Source: Ficedula albicollis (Eukaryota; Chordata; Aves; Passeriformes; Muscicapidae). From it: a stretch of 64,000 bases of DNA. The notes under the pieces are model-generated. The model had not been told where the DNA came from, searched no databases, and saw only the letters and a list, made by a program, of their open reading frames with translations. Shown piece by piece: positions 36,937 to 51,215 of the stretch. Each line of letters opens with the position of its first letter. Positions within the stretch are counted from its first letter, which is position 1. The stretch spans positions 34,630,612 through 34,694,611 of the forward strand of contig NC_021674.1 of NCBI RefSeq assembly GCF_000247815.1, written 5' to 3'. The translations under genes were made by a program, and so were the position numbers.

Positions 36937-39658
36937 GGAGTAATTTGTTGCAATTTCCTGTTTATGGTGTACAAAAAGAATTAACACTATTGTGCCCGTC
37001 TACTTAAACCAATTTACCTTAATATTCTTTTACATTCTTCCAGATTTATTTTGTTTCCAGTTTGAGTGGGGTTTTATCTCTTTTTTGGGTTTTGTTTGGG
37101 GGGAGAAGTTGGCTTTTTTTTTCATATTCCACTCTAATTCCCAGCATAGGCATTTGCAAAAGTGCACCTTTTTCTGGTTTTACATCTCCTTAAAACATGG
37201 TACGGCAATACTTGGTCTCTCCTCCACTGAAGTGACAGAGAACCAGGAAAAACACTTTTGCTATTAATTTTCCAGGACTTGATGTCTGCTAAGATGTATT
37301 GTTCATGTCCAACTGTTCCCTTTCAGCAACAGGGTAGACCAAAAACCACATTTTGTAAAATGAACCTCAGAGAGGCCCCAGTTTACGTTTTACCACAGGC
37401 ATGATGACGTTAGCTAAACACAGCACTGAAGTTAAAAAATGTAATGGGCTTTCACAAAGCCCCACAGGATTAGATTTTCAGCTGAGACTTCAGTGAAAAC
37501 ACATTTGAAGTCTAATTACCTGAGTTTCTAGGTTGATGTAGGTGATGCCAAAATAATAGTCCAATTCTGTCTGAAAAAAAATATCACAAAATAATGATAG
37601 CTGAGACTGCTGAGTTTACATTTGCCCCTTTAGTATCAACATACCATGAAAGCTGTTGTGTCAATAATGTTAGATGATTACGTTATCTGCTTCTGAAGTT
37701 ATTAATCTCTGTTGCAGTGTGCCTAGTTAAATCAGTCAACACAATCTTTTCACTGGAAGAATTTTCGTTGCCAAATAAAATCTGGTAATGCACATTGACA
37801 AATCATTTTTCCATTTAAGATAATGTAATTAAAGTTGATTTCCCAGTAAATTATTCTTCTTTTCAAAAATCAGCAAGAAAAGCCCTGCAGGTTCAAACTT
37901 TAATTATTTAAATGCTTATAAACTATACAGCTTGTGAGGTCTGGATGAGCAAATAAATTGAGGGAATGCTGAGCCCAGGCATTTCAAAACTCTCAAGCAT
38001 TTAGAATAATTACTAGTTAAACCTGGAAAGCACTTATAAAAAGGTAAGAAATGCCAGAGGGAGGTGTCAGAAACAAGGAGTCATCATCTAATCTTATTAC
38101 TTATATATTTCATTAGGTAAAAACTATGGGGAAAAGGTAATTAAAGTCACGTTTGAGATTGTTGATTCTGTAAGGTAATGAGAACTTCTGTAAGATAATT
38201 GGGAACAAGTTTATGCTGGTGTAAACACAGACGAGTTTCATAATGGCTATGAGGATTTTAGGCAGTTTTAGCATATCAACACTGGCTTCATCAGTGGTAC
38301 ACAACTCATGTGCAAATCATTGCCTGAAAGCACAAATTCTTAGATGCAGCCAGCAAAAGTAACTCCTCTGAATAATGGAGAACTTAATCTGAAATCTGTC
38401 CTCAGTGATAAAGTTCTTCCTAGATCTGGATCCAAGTATACTATTGTGTATTCCTTGCCTCCTTCCTACCTGCTGTAAAGTCTAGTTGTTTTTCTGTCTC
38501 TATTTCTTTGCTCTCCACAACAGACAATCTTAAGCCTACCTTAGGGCTACTTGAGTTTGAAACAGATGACTTAGATCTTCAACAAGCCTCCACACATCTC
38601 TCAAACTGATTCCTGAGCAGATGGTCTCCAAAGTTAAAAAGGTTTCTGGCCTTGTCAGCAGTCCATCATATTTTTCACTGTGATAGGACTTACTACTGCT
38701 GTATAAAGAGCTAAAGAAAGTAATTTTAACCTTACTTCCACAGGCACAATAGGTGGAAAAATGTGATAGTGATATATGAAGGGGAATTCAGATAATTTGG
38801 TAAGAGGGGAATTCCCTGAATTTTACTCTTATCACCTAGGAATCAATCGAGTCTAAGACATAGCTATAAAAACATACATTTTGTCTTGGTGCTTCACCAT
38901 GAGCATGGCATGGGCCTTGGTGGCAGAAAAGGGATCCCAGGTCTGCAGAAGCACCTTGGCCAACATGAGCCAGCTACAGTCTGACACCCAGATCTGAAGA
39001 GGGAGGCAGGCTGGACTTCAGAATGCTTCTGTGGAGACAGACAGCTTTGGATCTGATGGAGGATTCCCAACCCCTGATCAGGGGAATGTCTATCACTGCA
39101 TGTCTTGACATAGTCCTCAGATTTGGACATATTCCTTCACATATTCCTCAGGTGTGCACCTGGGATTTGGACTATCAGCAGGTGTTGTTTTTAGTCCATG
39201 CTGTGTGTTTTAACCCAGAATTAAAAGAGACAACTGGATGATGGAAATTAAGCAGGTGTGGAAAAAACCCAAACAAAACAAAGTCAGGGCTGGCTGATCA
39301 AGCTGTTGTCTGAAGCTACAAAGCTGTGTACAGATAAACTTCACAGCCTGGGACAGGAGTAGGTTCAAATCTGCACAGCATGTGGGCACCCTGCATTTCT
39401 CCTGCTGTGCTGAGGCAGAATCAGTACCTGCTCTGTTTGTTGGGGCTTTCTGTGCCAGTGCTTTGATTGTACCATGCCACACATCGTGAAGAAACACTAT
39501 AAATATTGCATCATAATAAAGCCACATGAGGGGAGGTACAGAATCAGTATCCTTGAATGTAATCTGGGTAAATTACCAGGGATTGTGAAGGAAATTATGA
39601 AAACCAAATTTTAACAGTGCAGGTAAACAGAGTAAATTGCCCAAGAGATTATTCTAGC
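36937..39658. other. Unassigned unique DNA, no gene seen
   Basis: About 2.7 kb. The part at 37560-37990 is complex AT-rich DNA with homeodomain-like words (GATAATGTAATTAAAG) and no repeats. It could be a conserved non-coding element, which cannot be tested here. Short frames at 36992-37267 and 38894-39241 show no domain. Confidence 0.55.
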
Positions 39659-39748
39659 TCTAATATCTAATATCTAATATCTAATATCTAATATCTAATC
39701 TAATATCTAATATTTAATATTTAATATCTATCTAATATCTAATATCCA
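39659..39748. repeat. (TAATATC)n heptanucleotide repeat, imperfect
   Basis: About a dozen units of TAATATC with variant units (TCTAATC, TATTTAA) in the right half. The left half is pure and the right half decayed. Confidence 0.93.
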
Positions 39749-42700
39749 TTAAGTGTCAGCAGAAAGAAAATAAAGCATGAAAACACAGTTCATTATGTTT
39801 AATGTTCAAAAAGCAATTGAGTGAATTCTGCTCTCAGTGACAAAGGCAGGGTGTGTAGGGAAGAGGGAGTGAAGTGCTGGCCATCCATGACTTTGTTCGT
39901 GTGGAAAAACTTCTGCAAGAAGTCTGCAGGAGCTTATTTCCCAAAATTGTCCTAGTCTTTCCCCATTTCCTCCTTGCAGCTGTGTCCAGTATATGTATCA
40001 AAATAGCCATGTTTTGATATGTATCTTGTGTGGCTATTGCATGCAAACACAAAAGTCCACATGGAGGATTCATGAGGTTGTGTTCAGGATCTTTGTCTGA
40101 GTGGAAGTGCTCCCAAGGGTTAATCTAGCATTTCTCTTTCAGAAATTTATAATGATGTTTCTACTTCCTATGACAGGAATAACACCTGTGAAAGCATAGT
40201 AATGTGTTTCGAAATGAAAACTTTAAAAAATGAAGGAAACATACATGATCTTCTCCAAGTCTTCTCATTATTTAATTCTGTATTAAAAGTTGTATTTATT
40301 TCTAAGAAATAACTTGTGTTGCACCTGTAATGGACTCTGTTTAAGAGACTGGACTCTGTTTAAGAGACTAAACTCCACTCCTGAACATTTGTCCTGTCTA
40401 CTGTTTGGTGTGCTCTACCTCTTAGCCCCAAGTGCACAAAGGTACATGAAGAGTTATCTTTGCTTAGCCTCCAGTGAAATTACATATTAATTTAAAACAT
40501 GTAACCAAGGAAAAATAGTGTTCAATTACCATTAAAATTTAATGTACTTGCAGAAGCATTTCCTAGCAGTGTCAGGCTGAGGATACAGAAGTACAGAGCA
40601 AACCACTCAAATATGAAAGCTCATTATTGTTTTTTTTTCTCTTGAACAAAAATGAATAATTAACCTCAAGGTTGGAGGCTTGCTGTTACTTTATATTCCT
40701 TTTTTCATTGCTCTACATAAAAATATATATAAAGACACGTCTATATGTGTATAATGCATTGTGTTCATGTATTTAAAGAGCATCAGGTGCAGAGCTGAGG
40801 TTTATAAAAGACTTAAGTAACTCAAAAGCCTCCCTGTCATTGCTTTTCAAAAGCACTTTGAGATCTCAGTAATCTAGGTCCTCTGAAATATTTTCCCTTC
40901 AGTCCCTTGTAGAGTCCAGCAGTACGAGGTGTTGGGTGGTGCTTGGTGCTGTGAGCTCACCCCAGAGCTGTGCTTTGCAAGCTGCTTCCTGAAGAGAAAG
41001 AACTGCCTTGACTTCTCCTTGGAGCCCCTCCATGCCCTTGGTGTTGCATCCCTTCCCCTTTGGTAGGGTCCAGAAAATGGATTTGCATATGTACAAACAC
41101 AACTGTACCATATTTTGTGTTCTCTGCTGCATATGGAGAGATGTGGCTGAGAACTTTGAAACTTAAATAACTGCTTTAGAAATAGTAGCCCCTTACTGTG
41201 AGCCTGCATCAAACACAGTCTTTCCAAGCAGTTTCCTACTGTTACCTGTATTCTTAGCTTCTGTGGTTTCTTGGAGTTTTGTTGGTTTTGTTTTTGTTTT
41301 TTTTTTAACATGCTGAGGATCTCTTGATACAAATTTAAAAGAAACCAGCTCTTTTTTTTTTTTCAATTAATTATTTTTATGTGACATTAGCTAATTTTTT
41401 TTTCAATAAAAGTTTCCTGGGATCCCAGCAGAGTTTCTGGGGTGAGAGAAGACAGGAAGTGCATTCTCACGTATAACTTTGAAATAACACAATACAGGAG
41501 ATCCATATTTATAATCTGTGTCCTAGAAATCATTGACTACTCTCCAGCTGTAATATCTTCCTTTTGGAGTTAGTTTGATTTTGGTTCCATGATTTTTAAG
41601 GTCTCCACTTTGAATGGGAAAGAATACAAAACTTGTGGAATGTGAAACCACCTTTCTTCTATTCCCCTGCCTTTCTTAAGAGTGTCTTGTAGTAAGACAA
41701 AGACCAATCTTCCTGATATTCAGCAGAGGATATTTTAGAATTTTAAGCTGGAGCTGGGCTCTAGAAACCCCCCAAATTCCTCACCTCTTCATCTGAAAAA
41801 AACCTGGGATTTTCATCAGGATTTTCCCTGCAAAAGAAGCCAAACAGAAAGGAGCGGTTTTTTCCTTGAAGATTTGATTGCTTTAAATATCAACATGCAC
41901 TGTGTACATAATATTAATGAATAAATGTTATTTAATCATATATTTTCCTCAGAAAGAAAAAAATGTGTGACTTCTCTTTTAATAGGGAAACAAGCCTATG
42001 TGTAGAATGTGTAAAGAATGTGTAGAATGTATAAAGCATAATTGCATAAGTACAATGGACCTCTAACTTGTGATAAATATGCAGGACGACAGGGCTGAAA
42101 GTTCCATTTTGCACTATCACAGAGATCTCCAATGGTACAAATATCAGAAGGGATCCAAGACAGATAAAATCAGAAATAGATTTCCTCTTTGAGTTCACCC
42201 ACTCATGTATACTTGCATTTAGAAAATATTTTCATTTGTCTAGCCTCAATTACTGTTCCTTCTTCACAAAAACCCACGACAAGAAAACCTCACAAAAAAA
42301 CCTCTCAAAACAACTCTATAAACAAGTGAATATTCTTTCTGCAGAATCTGTACAGCTGTATTCTAAATCTGCTCTTTGTCATCTAGCAATGCTCAATGCC
42401 CTGTTGTACCTTTAGCTGTATCTGCATGAGTAGTTTGCCTTTAACCCAGGAAACTTGAAGGTCTCATCCTGAGTTCAGAGGTGTTCTGCTAATTGTTGCA
42501 GAAAGATCAATGATTTAACCAGGAAGCTTCAGGTTCAAAGTACTTGTAAATCACTTCAAAATTACTCCTGATGAAATACAAAAAGGAGGCATGTTTCTAG
42601 TCACTTTTTGGCAATTTTTACTCCTCATTCAGAGAATTCAGCCAAAGATTATTTTCACCTACCTTATAAATTGTTCAGGAGAAAACAAAATAACCCCACA

Positions 42701-44510
42701 AAATCCTACAACACTGACTCCTCTCTTGTGATTGCCCTTGCCTTCTACTTTCCTCTTCTCTGAAAGAACACACATTTCTGTATCTTTTGTTGAAGGCCAA
42801 GGAACTCTTCACTAGCACTCTTCCCCATGAAATGCTGTGTTCAGGGTGCAGAATCTCAGATGACACGATTGAAATGGAGCAATTTATTCAGCTTCTTTTC
42901 AAGGTATTGTTGCAGTCCTAAGCCACCCTATGACCATAGTTTTCACTCAAAAAAATACCACTGATACAGTGGCTTTTAATCTTTGGTTTGCATCCAAAAA
43001 AGAAAAACAAAAGTTCCAGTAAAACCGGAGTAAAATTAAGTTCACTGACTTGAGCTTCTTTTTCTAGATTTTTCTTAAAAATAGTTCATTAACTTTCTGG
43101 GGCCAAAGAAAATGGTTTATAAATGAAAAGCATGGTTGAAACCAAACATTGGACCTCAACTCTTCAAGGTTACATGCAAAGTACTATTTACCTTACTTTC
43201 TGACTGAGATGATATTTTCCACTTACTTCCTTCTCAACTGAAATCATTAACAGTCTCTATTTCCCTTATGCCTTTCTTTCATTGCTTCTAACTCCTTGCC
43301 TGGAATGACTTGTACATCACAAATATTTTCTGCACCCCTCTTCAAACTGAATGCATGTAAGGGAATACATGTTAGTCTGCAGGTGTCACTCTGCTGTCTT
43401 ATCTGATAGGGAGGGTGCAGTGAGACTTTGATGCCTTGTGAAAATCAAGACACTTTCCAACTGAGCCTGGTCACAGTGACTCCAGTGAATGCATCAGAGA
43501 AATGCAACCTGTGAAATTTCTCCCTCAGCCCTGGAGGAAAGGAGCCCTTTCACAACACACAGGAGAATCTCAGGATTTACTCGGCTCTCCCAGAACTCAG
43601 GCAATGCCCAAGATAGCTGTGGAAATGTGGTGAAATATAAAGAACACTGGGAAAGAGTGGCTAAGCTTAAGTGAGACTTGTATGAAAAAGTGGGATAGCA
43701 GAGAAGTTCTTATTCCTAGCGCTTAAAAAAACCCCTAATCCTGTAAATGTAGGAATCACAGTGTTGCTGTATCCAAGAAACTGTAAAATAAATCTTTCAG
43801 ATGAAATATATAGCTAAAAAGTCAAGGCATGGCATGAAAAGGTCATGGTTCTTGTTAGAAGGGAAGACTTAGTAGAAAGAATGTTATGCAGGCTGGAAAT
43901 TATAAGGAAATTTCTTTAGGCTGAAATTCATAAGGGTGGCAAAAATGCTCCCTGTCCTTAGCTGAAGGGTTTCTACAAGGAGCACAGGATCTTCAGGGGA
44001 CATAGGCTTCAACTTCCTCACTGGACTTGTGATACACAGTTTTCAGAAATTTGATGTCAGTCTAGCATCTCATCAAAACAGCAAAGAAAACCCTGATAAT
44101 TTTTCTCCTGTTTATGATAATGTTTTATATATTGAATTGTCTTTGGGGAGATGGCATTTTTTCATTTTTGGGCATCTCATATTTTTCCAATGAATAAAAA
44201 AATGATATGTGTAAATGCTGAAACAGTGGAGCCTTGACAGAAAGTTCAATGAGTTTATCTATTTTTGTCTGAGAAAATTGCTGTCAGTTCCTGTTGCAGC
44301 TCCCCAGGCTGAAAATGCATCTTTCTTCATGGGTGAGATCCTCATCTTGCTTTTCTTGTATGTCAGTTCGAAGTTGTTCCTTTGGCTGAGGTGAAACAAC
44401 TGTGACACTCCTGTACTGGAAGAAAATTCAGATGCTATCCCCAGCAATTTGTACAAATTTTTATTTGTCTCTCTGTGCATGACCAAAAGCTTTATATTTA
44501 AGGTTGTGAG
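39749..44510. other. Unassigned DNA with small repeats
   Basis: No gene is supported. A 19-bp direct duplication (GGACTCTGTTTAAGAGACT) lies at 40332-40369, and T-rich runs lie at about 41290-41410. The 152-codon minus frame at 40874-41332 is open through GC-richer sequence and has no known domain. Related TGTAGAATG words cluster at 41999-42035. Confidence 0.55.
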
Positions 44511-44530
44511 TTTGTTTGTTTGTTTGTTTT
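44511..44530. repeat. (TTTG)5 microsatellite
   Basis: Five TTTG units, the last one imperfect. This is a short simple repeat. Confidence 0.9.
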
Positions 44531-44566
44531 TCAATGGATTAAAGGACTGAAAAATCTTATTCTCAG

Positions 44567-44590
44567 TGAATGTAGAATGTAGAATGTAGA
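44567..44590. repeat. (AATGTAG)3 short tandem repeat
   Basis: Three and a bit copies of the 7-base unit AATGTAG. A similar word occurs near 42005. Confidence 0.88.
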
Positions 44591-47500
44591 AGAGTGAATG
44601 TACTTGACTACTCACAATTCAACAGAGCCCGATTTCCCATTCATTCACTGTGTGTTTGGAAAGTTTCATGCACTCCTTTTAGCAGTGAATTCCTCTTTAC
44701 ATGTCTAATCTGACATAAAGCCACCAGAGAAGAGATTTTAGCTGGTAATCTTGAGACTGAAGATCTAAATTTTTTAGGATGTTATTCACTTACTTACAGG
44801 TAGGAGATAATTCTAAACTTCTTCCTTTCCTAAGATGCAGAACTGATATAATTGGTGGGGTTTTTAAAATTGTTCCACAGGTTTTTAAAGAAAAATCAAT
44901 TCCTGTCTGATAAAAGAAATTACTTCAGAAAAAAAAATAGAAGAGGATTGTGCCAATTTAAAATCCAGGGTGAATAAAGAAAGTTCAATAACTTCTGGAA
45001 AAATTCTAGGCAAAATCAAAGGAATATGTCTGATATCAAAGAGTGATGTTAAAACCTCTGGCTAATGTTCAGTCACCATGCTTTACTGAATTATTTGAAT
45101 AGTTTAAAGCTAGTCTGGCATAGGCAAAGGTTGTTTTTCATTATGCTTGAAATGCATAAACAGGGCTTTGAACAACAGCATCATGAAGGCCTGAAAACTG
45201 GTGTAGTGTGCTTCACAGGGATTTCTTTAAGGGATTTATTTTCCTATGTTTTACAGCCAATTTTTTTTTTATAATTAGTCAGCAACTTTAACCTAGCTCT
45301 CTGTGTCAGAGGTCAAACTTGCACTGATTTCAGCCCTCTCATGTTCATGCCTCAATAATAGTTATTTGCTTCAGATAGACATCCAAATATTTGAATATCT
45401 CTCTGCATCAAAAGTTAATTCTAGACCTTTTGAACTTCACTCAGTACTACTACAAATCTAATCCATTCATGAATATTCATCCAAGGTAACAGCAATTGTG
45501 ATGCTATTGTGTCACTTCTACATAATTGAAAGCTCTTCAGCAACACCTGTGAAACCTGTCTGACTTTTAGACTAAGCATAGCTATCCTTTTTTATGTTTA
45601 TGTTTTATTATATCACAAATGCCACCCTGGGAACATGGTAAAACAGATGATTTTGAGAGTTGCCCTCTAAAGAAATGAGGAAAACATAAAAGCATTCTGC
45701 AGGGGAAAGTAAATTAGAAGGATTGGTTTCATTAGAAGGCACATAAGCTTTTGTGATCCATCTGTTGGCAGTAGCTCTCCTTACTAAATAGACCTGGATA
45801 ATGAAGAAAGAACAAAAAAATACCCCGCAAATTTAAAAAAACCTCTGGGACTTAAAAGTTAGGCAGAAATCACTGCTCCAAGCTCTCAGAATTGTCCCAG
45901 TGAGAGAGAAAATAGGATCTGTCCTGTGCAGAACAGGTGGCATTTTCTCAAGCCACAGATGTCCTGATACTGGAGACAAAAATCTGATGACAGACTGAAG
46001 GACACGAGACATATTAATGCAGACCTTCTCCATCTTCATGCCTCAACATTACCAGGGTTTCTTTGTCCACACCTGGAACAAAGTCCTTCAGGAGGAACCT
46101 GTACTGATAGCTACTCTGCAAAGGGGCTCAGACAGGTTCTCCTGCTTTTCTCTGACCCTTGAGTCAGCTTTTTGATGACATGGTGCTTTTAGAGAAGCTT
46201 CTCCTCTCTTTCCCTGCAGCTGGCTGCTCTCAAAGGTAGGAACCCTAATTTCTGCATTGGGTGGGTCAGTGGCTAGCTTTAGCCCAGGCTTCTTCCCTGT
46301 CAGGCCTACTGCATCCACCCTCCCTTAGAAGAAAATAATGCCTTGGCTCACTTTTTCCTGATTTTTGTAGTACCTTTTCTTTTCTGGATGCTACAAACTC
46401 CCTTATGATGACCAACAGCATTAGTATTTCTATAGGCCTGAAACTGGTATGCAAAATCTCCATTCTCATTACCAATCAACCCTTTTCTTGTGGTTTTAAG
46501 CCACCATGGAAGCTGCATCCAGTTGTCTGGTTAGCTACAGCTATGGGATATAATGAGGCCATTTAGCAATATTTCCAAATTGCTATCCTGTGAGACTCTT
46601 CTTGGCTTCACTGTTTTTTAGCCTTATTTTCTCTGTCTGCAACTCATAAATCTAGAATTTAATGAATTTGTATAATATTGCATAGAGAAATCTTGCAGAG
46701 AACTGCACCAATTCAAGGTAAGAGAGTGAAATATTCAGATGCATAGAAAATTCTCATCCAGGGATGGTAAAGTTTTTGGCTGGAACATCTGAAAACCTAC
46801 TTGTTCCTTCAATTTACCACATATGAAATGCGCTTTCCAAAAAGTGTTTAGAGTGAAACATAGGGAATGAAAATTAGAGTGATACCAACTGTAATGTCTG
46901 AAGAAATATATCTGAAGAACAGAGGTAAACAACATCATCTGGAATACAGAAGACATGTCTAAAGGAATTTCAGGTGGTTCTTCATTGGGTGTGGGGAGGA
47001 AGTAGACTGAAAAGTACCCAAAAATATTCTGAAAGTACTGAAAGTGATCAGAAGAATATTATTAGTCTGGCATTTCTGCATGCTCTGCAGGAGTCCAGAT
47101 GCCAGGTTTACTTTGATGTTTTAGAACTTTAATTAAGCTTAAAGAAATTAATCTTGAAACCCTGTGAAAACACTTTTTTCATCATCCTTGTGTTTGGCTC
47201 AGTATAGTCTCAAAAGATAGTTTTCAAGGTCTCCAAGATACAGAGCCAGAACACTAGCTTTAAAGAGGGTAAAGCCTGCAGTCCTTCTATCCTCAGTCAC
47301 TTGTGGTTAGCCTGACCCCATGTCCCTATCTTAAACATCTCCCAGCCACAAATGTCAGCACAGGCAGGGGCCATGGAGATGCCCTTGTTGCAAAGAAATC
47401 CAGTCTGCCATGGCTCTGTATGAAGGAAAGGGAGAGACTTCTTCAGCTTTTCAAAATACACACACATATTCTAGCCCAAGACTGTAGTTCTGCTGGTGCA

Positions 47501-48351
47501 GAACAAACAGTTCACTGGGTACTCTTCTCAAGTCAAAAACCTGGAAAACCCACGCAGGACATTGTGCTGGGCTAAAGGAACATGTAAAACAGCCACTCCT
47601 AAATTCCTGATTAGAAACACTAGGATAATGCTTTCTATCCTTCCCTTGCAATCTTGTCTGAAATGGACATAATGAAGGTAACCGTATTAATATTTCACAC
47701 TTCAGTAATATTTCAGGCAATATCACATGACAATAAAGCAAAAATGCACTTCTGAGCCACTTTAGTGACATCTCTCTAACATGCTTGACACACAAGACAG
47801 AGATTCATCTTTTAGATGATTAGATAACTGGATTCTTTTCCCCCTTTGATGTCTAGCAGCTTCTTGCTCCCTTTTTGAGTCCTAGATGCATAATGTATAG
47901 CCTCTTTACTTAGTTCAGTAGTAAATTCTGAATTGCCTCTTAGTCTTCCATCAAATATGAGTCATGGGCCCAGTCTGCCTTAGATAACCTGCAGAGATTG
48001 AAGTATATAGTCCAGCTTGAATCCAGTAAGGAATATTTCTGTTCAGTTCAATAAAAGCTTTATTGATCTTTTTCTTTTCTTTTTTTTTTATCCCTTCCTC
48101 CCCTCCATAAACCTCTAAAACTCTTAAGAAAAATTAGTGTACCCCTGACAAGCCTACATTAAACCTTTCAGTCTTGTGTAGCTTTTTCCAATACACCAGA
48201 AAGAGGAAATTCTTCCAAAGCACAAGTGGTGTTTTGAGTTGCAATAGGTGTAATATTAACACCATTATGGTATTATTTCAGCAGTCATGTTCATAACAGG
48301 ACTCTATAGATAAAAACATTTTTTCCTTGGCTATTTTTACTCTCTCAGCAA
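44591..48351. other. Unassigned DNA, no gene seen
   Basis: Unique sequence with a modestly GC-richer patch at about 46080-46330. Frames of up to 114 codons (47451-47795 minus) carry no known domain. Confidence 0.55.
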
Positions 48352-48403
48352 ACAGATGTTAAAACAGATGTTAAAACAGAAACAGCAAACAGATATTAAA
48401 ACC
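48352..48403. repeat. ACAGATGTTAAAA short tandem repeat
   Basis: The 13-base unit occurs at 48352 and 48365, followed by a diverged copy near 48390 (ACAGATATTAAAA). Confidence 0.9.
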
Positions 48404-51132
48404 AACAGACAACATTTGTTTCAATGTTATTTTGCCTTTCAAATGGAGCAACTGAATAGACTGACATGAGCATTGCTTATTTAATGCTGCATGATACAGA
48501 AATGGCAAATAAACATTGTTTTTACATACATGTCCATGCATACCTTCTTGCAATGCAATCTGGTATATTCCTGGCAGCTGCAGGTCATGATAATGCAACA
48601 GTACACCACAGATTTACTACATTGGCATGGCTTTTTAAGATTTTGACTTTTTCCAGTGTAGAATGATATTTTTTTATTGATTCAGTCTACATCATGAAAA
48701 CTGGCTAAGCAGACATGATTGTTTGGCCAATCATTTAATTTTGTGCAATTCTGCTCTTCTATTACACCCGATTGAATCAATTTTAACATCCCTGACTACT
48801 TTCTAAATACTGTGTAGCTGAATGTTGGATTCATTCTCATTTGTTCCTTGGAGTTAGAGGAACAGAATAGTTAGATTGGGCTTTTATGAGGATCCTGACA
48901 ATTTTGGGTTTTGTTTGTTACTAAACACATTCAGGTAAAGTCTCTTCAAGATATTTTCTTGGAGTAAGATTCATGCTACCCATGCCATACCAATGTTACT
49001 CTGCACACATACTGCTAGTCTAAACTTGGATGCTTTCTTTTGAGCATTACATTTTCCAGGTCAGTATGGGTTAGCTGGGCATTATGAAGAGCTAAACATA
49101 TTTCTTTTGCATTTTGCAAAGGCTGAACTCCACAGATTCCTAAGAAATAAAATATTTACAATTAAACCAACAGTAAATAGACTCATCTTTTGCAAAATGC
49201 ACTGTCTGGATCTCAATCTAAATCCAGAGCTTTAGACAGACCAATGTTGGAAATTATGTATAAACTGACATAGTCTAGTCTAATCAAATAATGTCATAGG
49301 TCCTAGCTCCCTCCAGAAAAAAAAAAAAAAAAAAAGCTTTTGAAACACAGAGTGAAATTTTTGTGTTGAAAAAAACCCCTTAATTTCAATGATTTTTCTG
49401 TAATCTACAATATTTATGATAATGCTTTATGTAAATGAAAGTAAAGGCATACAACTGTATCAGGGGTGTGTGTAAGTCAGCACAGGCAGCCTCTTCACAG
49501 AGTGAGTTTATTGCCATTATCGTGCTAACCATGGGATCCCCAAAGATGCACCATGGCAGAGTTGAAAATGCAGGCACCGTAAACTCAATCCCTGATAAGG
49601 ATCACCACCCTGCTCACCTCATCTGTTTATCAAAGATTATTCCCAGCTACAAGGGCACTTGAGCATATTTACAACCCTGCTTAAAAGTCTTCAGTTTTTA
49701 ACCCATCCCTCCCTGCAGGCAGTAACATAAAAAACACACCTGTAAAAAGCAAGTGCAATCATTCTCCAGTTGATTGTAAAAAATTAAATCCTGCTTGGTT
49801 TAGAAAACTTTGATCTGGTTAGAAACTTCTGAAGTATCAGTTCTATCTCAAAGTTCTACTGTAAATGCAGTGTTTCCAGTGATTTAATTTGACCAATGCA
49901 CCATACCATTTCCTTCTCTGAACATCAAATTTGCAAGTGGTATTCAGTGGTATTTGCTTTGGACACTTCCACTAGATTTTCTTTGAAGCCATACTTGTAG
50001 GAACAACTTGGACTATATTCAAATATCACTGTCCTAAATTGTTTGGAGGTTGAACAGTAGCTGAAGTGGTAAGTTTGGAAGAGAATAGCAGACCAATTGT
50101 CTTGAGAACCAAGTCTTTTGATGTGAGACTATTAAGACTATTATTTTGTAATAATACACTGTGTATACAATGTAGAATCCTCTACAAAGTGGGTGGTAAT
50201 AGTGGTTAAGATTCCAGCACATCACATTACAGGCTGCATTATGCCTTTATGACATCACCACAGATTCACAGACCATCACTAAAATAAAGCAAAAGATCAT
50301 AGTTTGGTTTGAGTTCATATATTAATTTTAAAATTTATTTTTTCTTCCATTTTGGCAAAAAATTCCAATATCTTTTCTCATTGGTAACAAAATGTATTTA
50401 GTCTTATCCTTTACTTGTCATGACATTAAAGCACAGAAATGTAAAAGAAGCAACAGGTTCATTTGGTGTTGACATTCACTCAGTAGCAGCAGACAAGTAG
50501 AGGATTTTTTATTGTTGTTTAATGTTTATTGTTTATGTTTATCTTTGAATAAACTGCTTTCACTTTGGGAAAAAAGATGTGTATTTTCATCTAACTCAGA
50601 CACATGGAACAGAGTTATATTTTACAACCATCATCTCATATCAGTGCATACTTCCTTTAATTTTTCAGGAATGATATCCAAATCCCATCATCTGTGCTGT
50701 CATTTAATCAGTTTTGCTTTAATTTAAGAGCATTCAAAGCTGAAATCCACTCTGGGATAGAACTATCTTGAATTCTGTAGTCAATTCTAGTCACTTACTT
50801 AACAAAATCAATTTAAACACAAGATATGCCTGAGCAGGAACTGAACAAAAGCCGGCTGATGAATTCAAGTATTTTCTCTATGGTATGTAGAAGTACTTCC
50901 AATTTCTTTGCACAAAGAGGGCAGATTTAGGTATGCAGTCAAATCACCTGTAAGGAGGAATTCTCAGTGATGAGAGATTCACATCCTTGTAATATAATAC
51001 AGAGAATAAACCACCTTCTTGCAGAGAACAATTTTCACTACATTTTTTTCCTAATAATGGAACTATCCACAGTGCTACCAGGCATTCTTTATGCTAGAAT
51101 CAGCAACTGCATATTTGACCTGGTCAAGATGT
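48404..51132. other. Unassigned unique DNA, with an A19 run
   Basis: The stretch 48430-48800 is complex and repeat-free (for example ATGATAATGCAACAGTACAC) and reads like conserved non-coding DNA, which is an impression only. A run of 19 A lies at 49317-49335. No gene or mobile element is seen. Confidence 0.5.
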
Positions 51133-51215
51133 AGAATCATGGAATCATTTAGGTGGAAAAAGACCTTTAAGACCATTGAGTCTGATTGTTAAGCCAGCAC
51201 TGTTATTGTCACAAA
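51133..51215 (-). mobile_element. CR1 3' end fragment
   Basis: AGAATCATGGAATCATTTAG, then AAAAAGACCTTTAAGACCAT and GAGTCTGATTGTTAAGCCAG, is the reverse complement of a CR1 3' end including its ATTCTATGATT-type terminus. Fewer than 100 bp remain. Confidence 0.9.
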
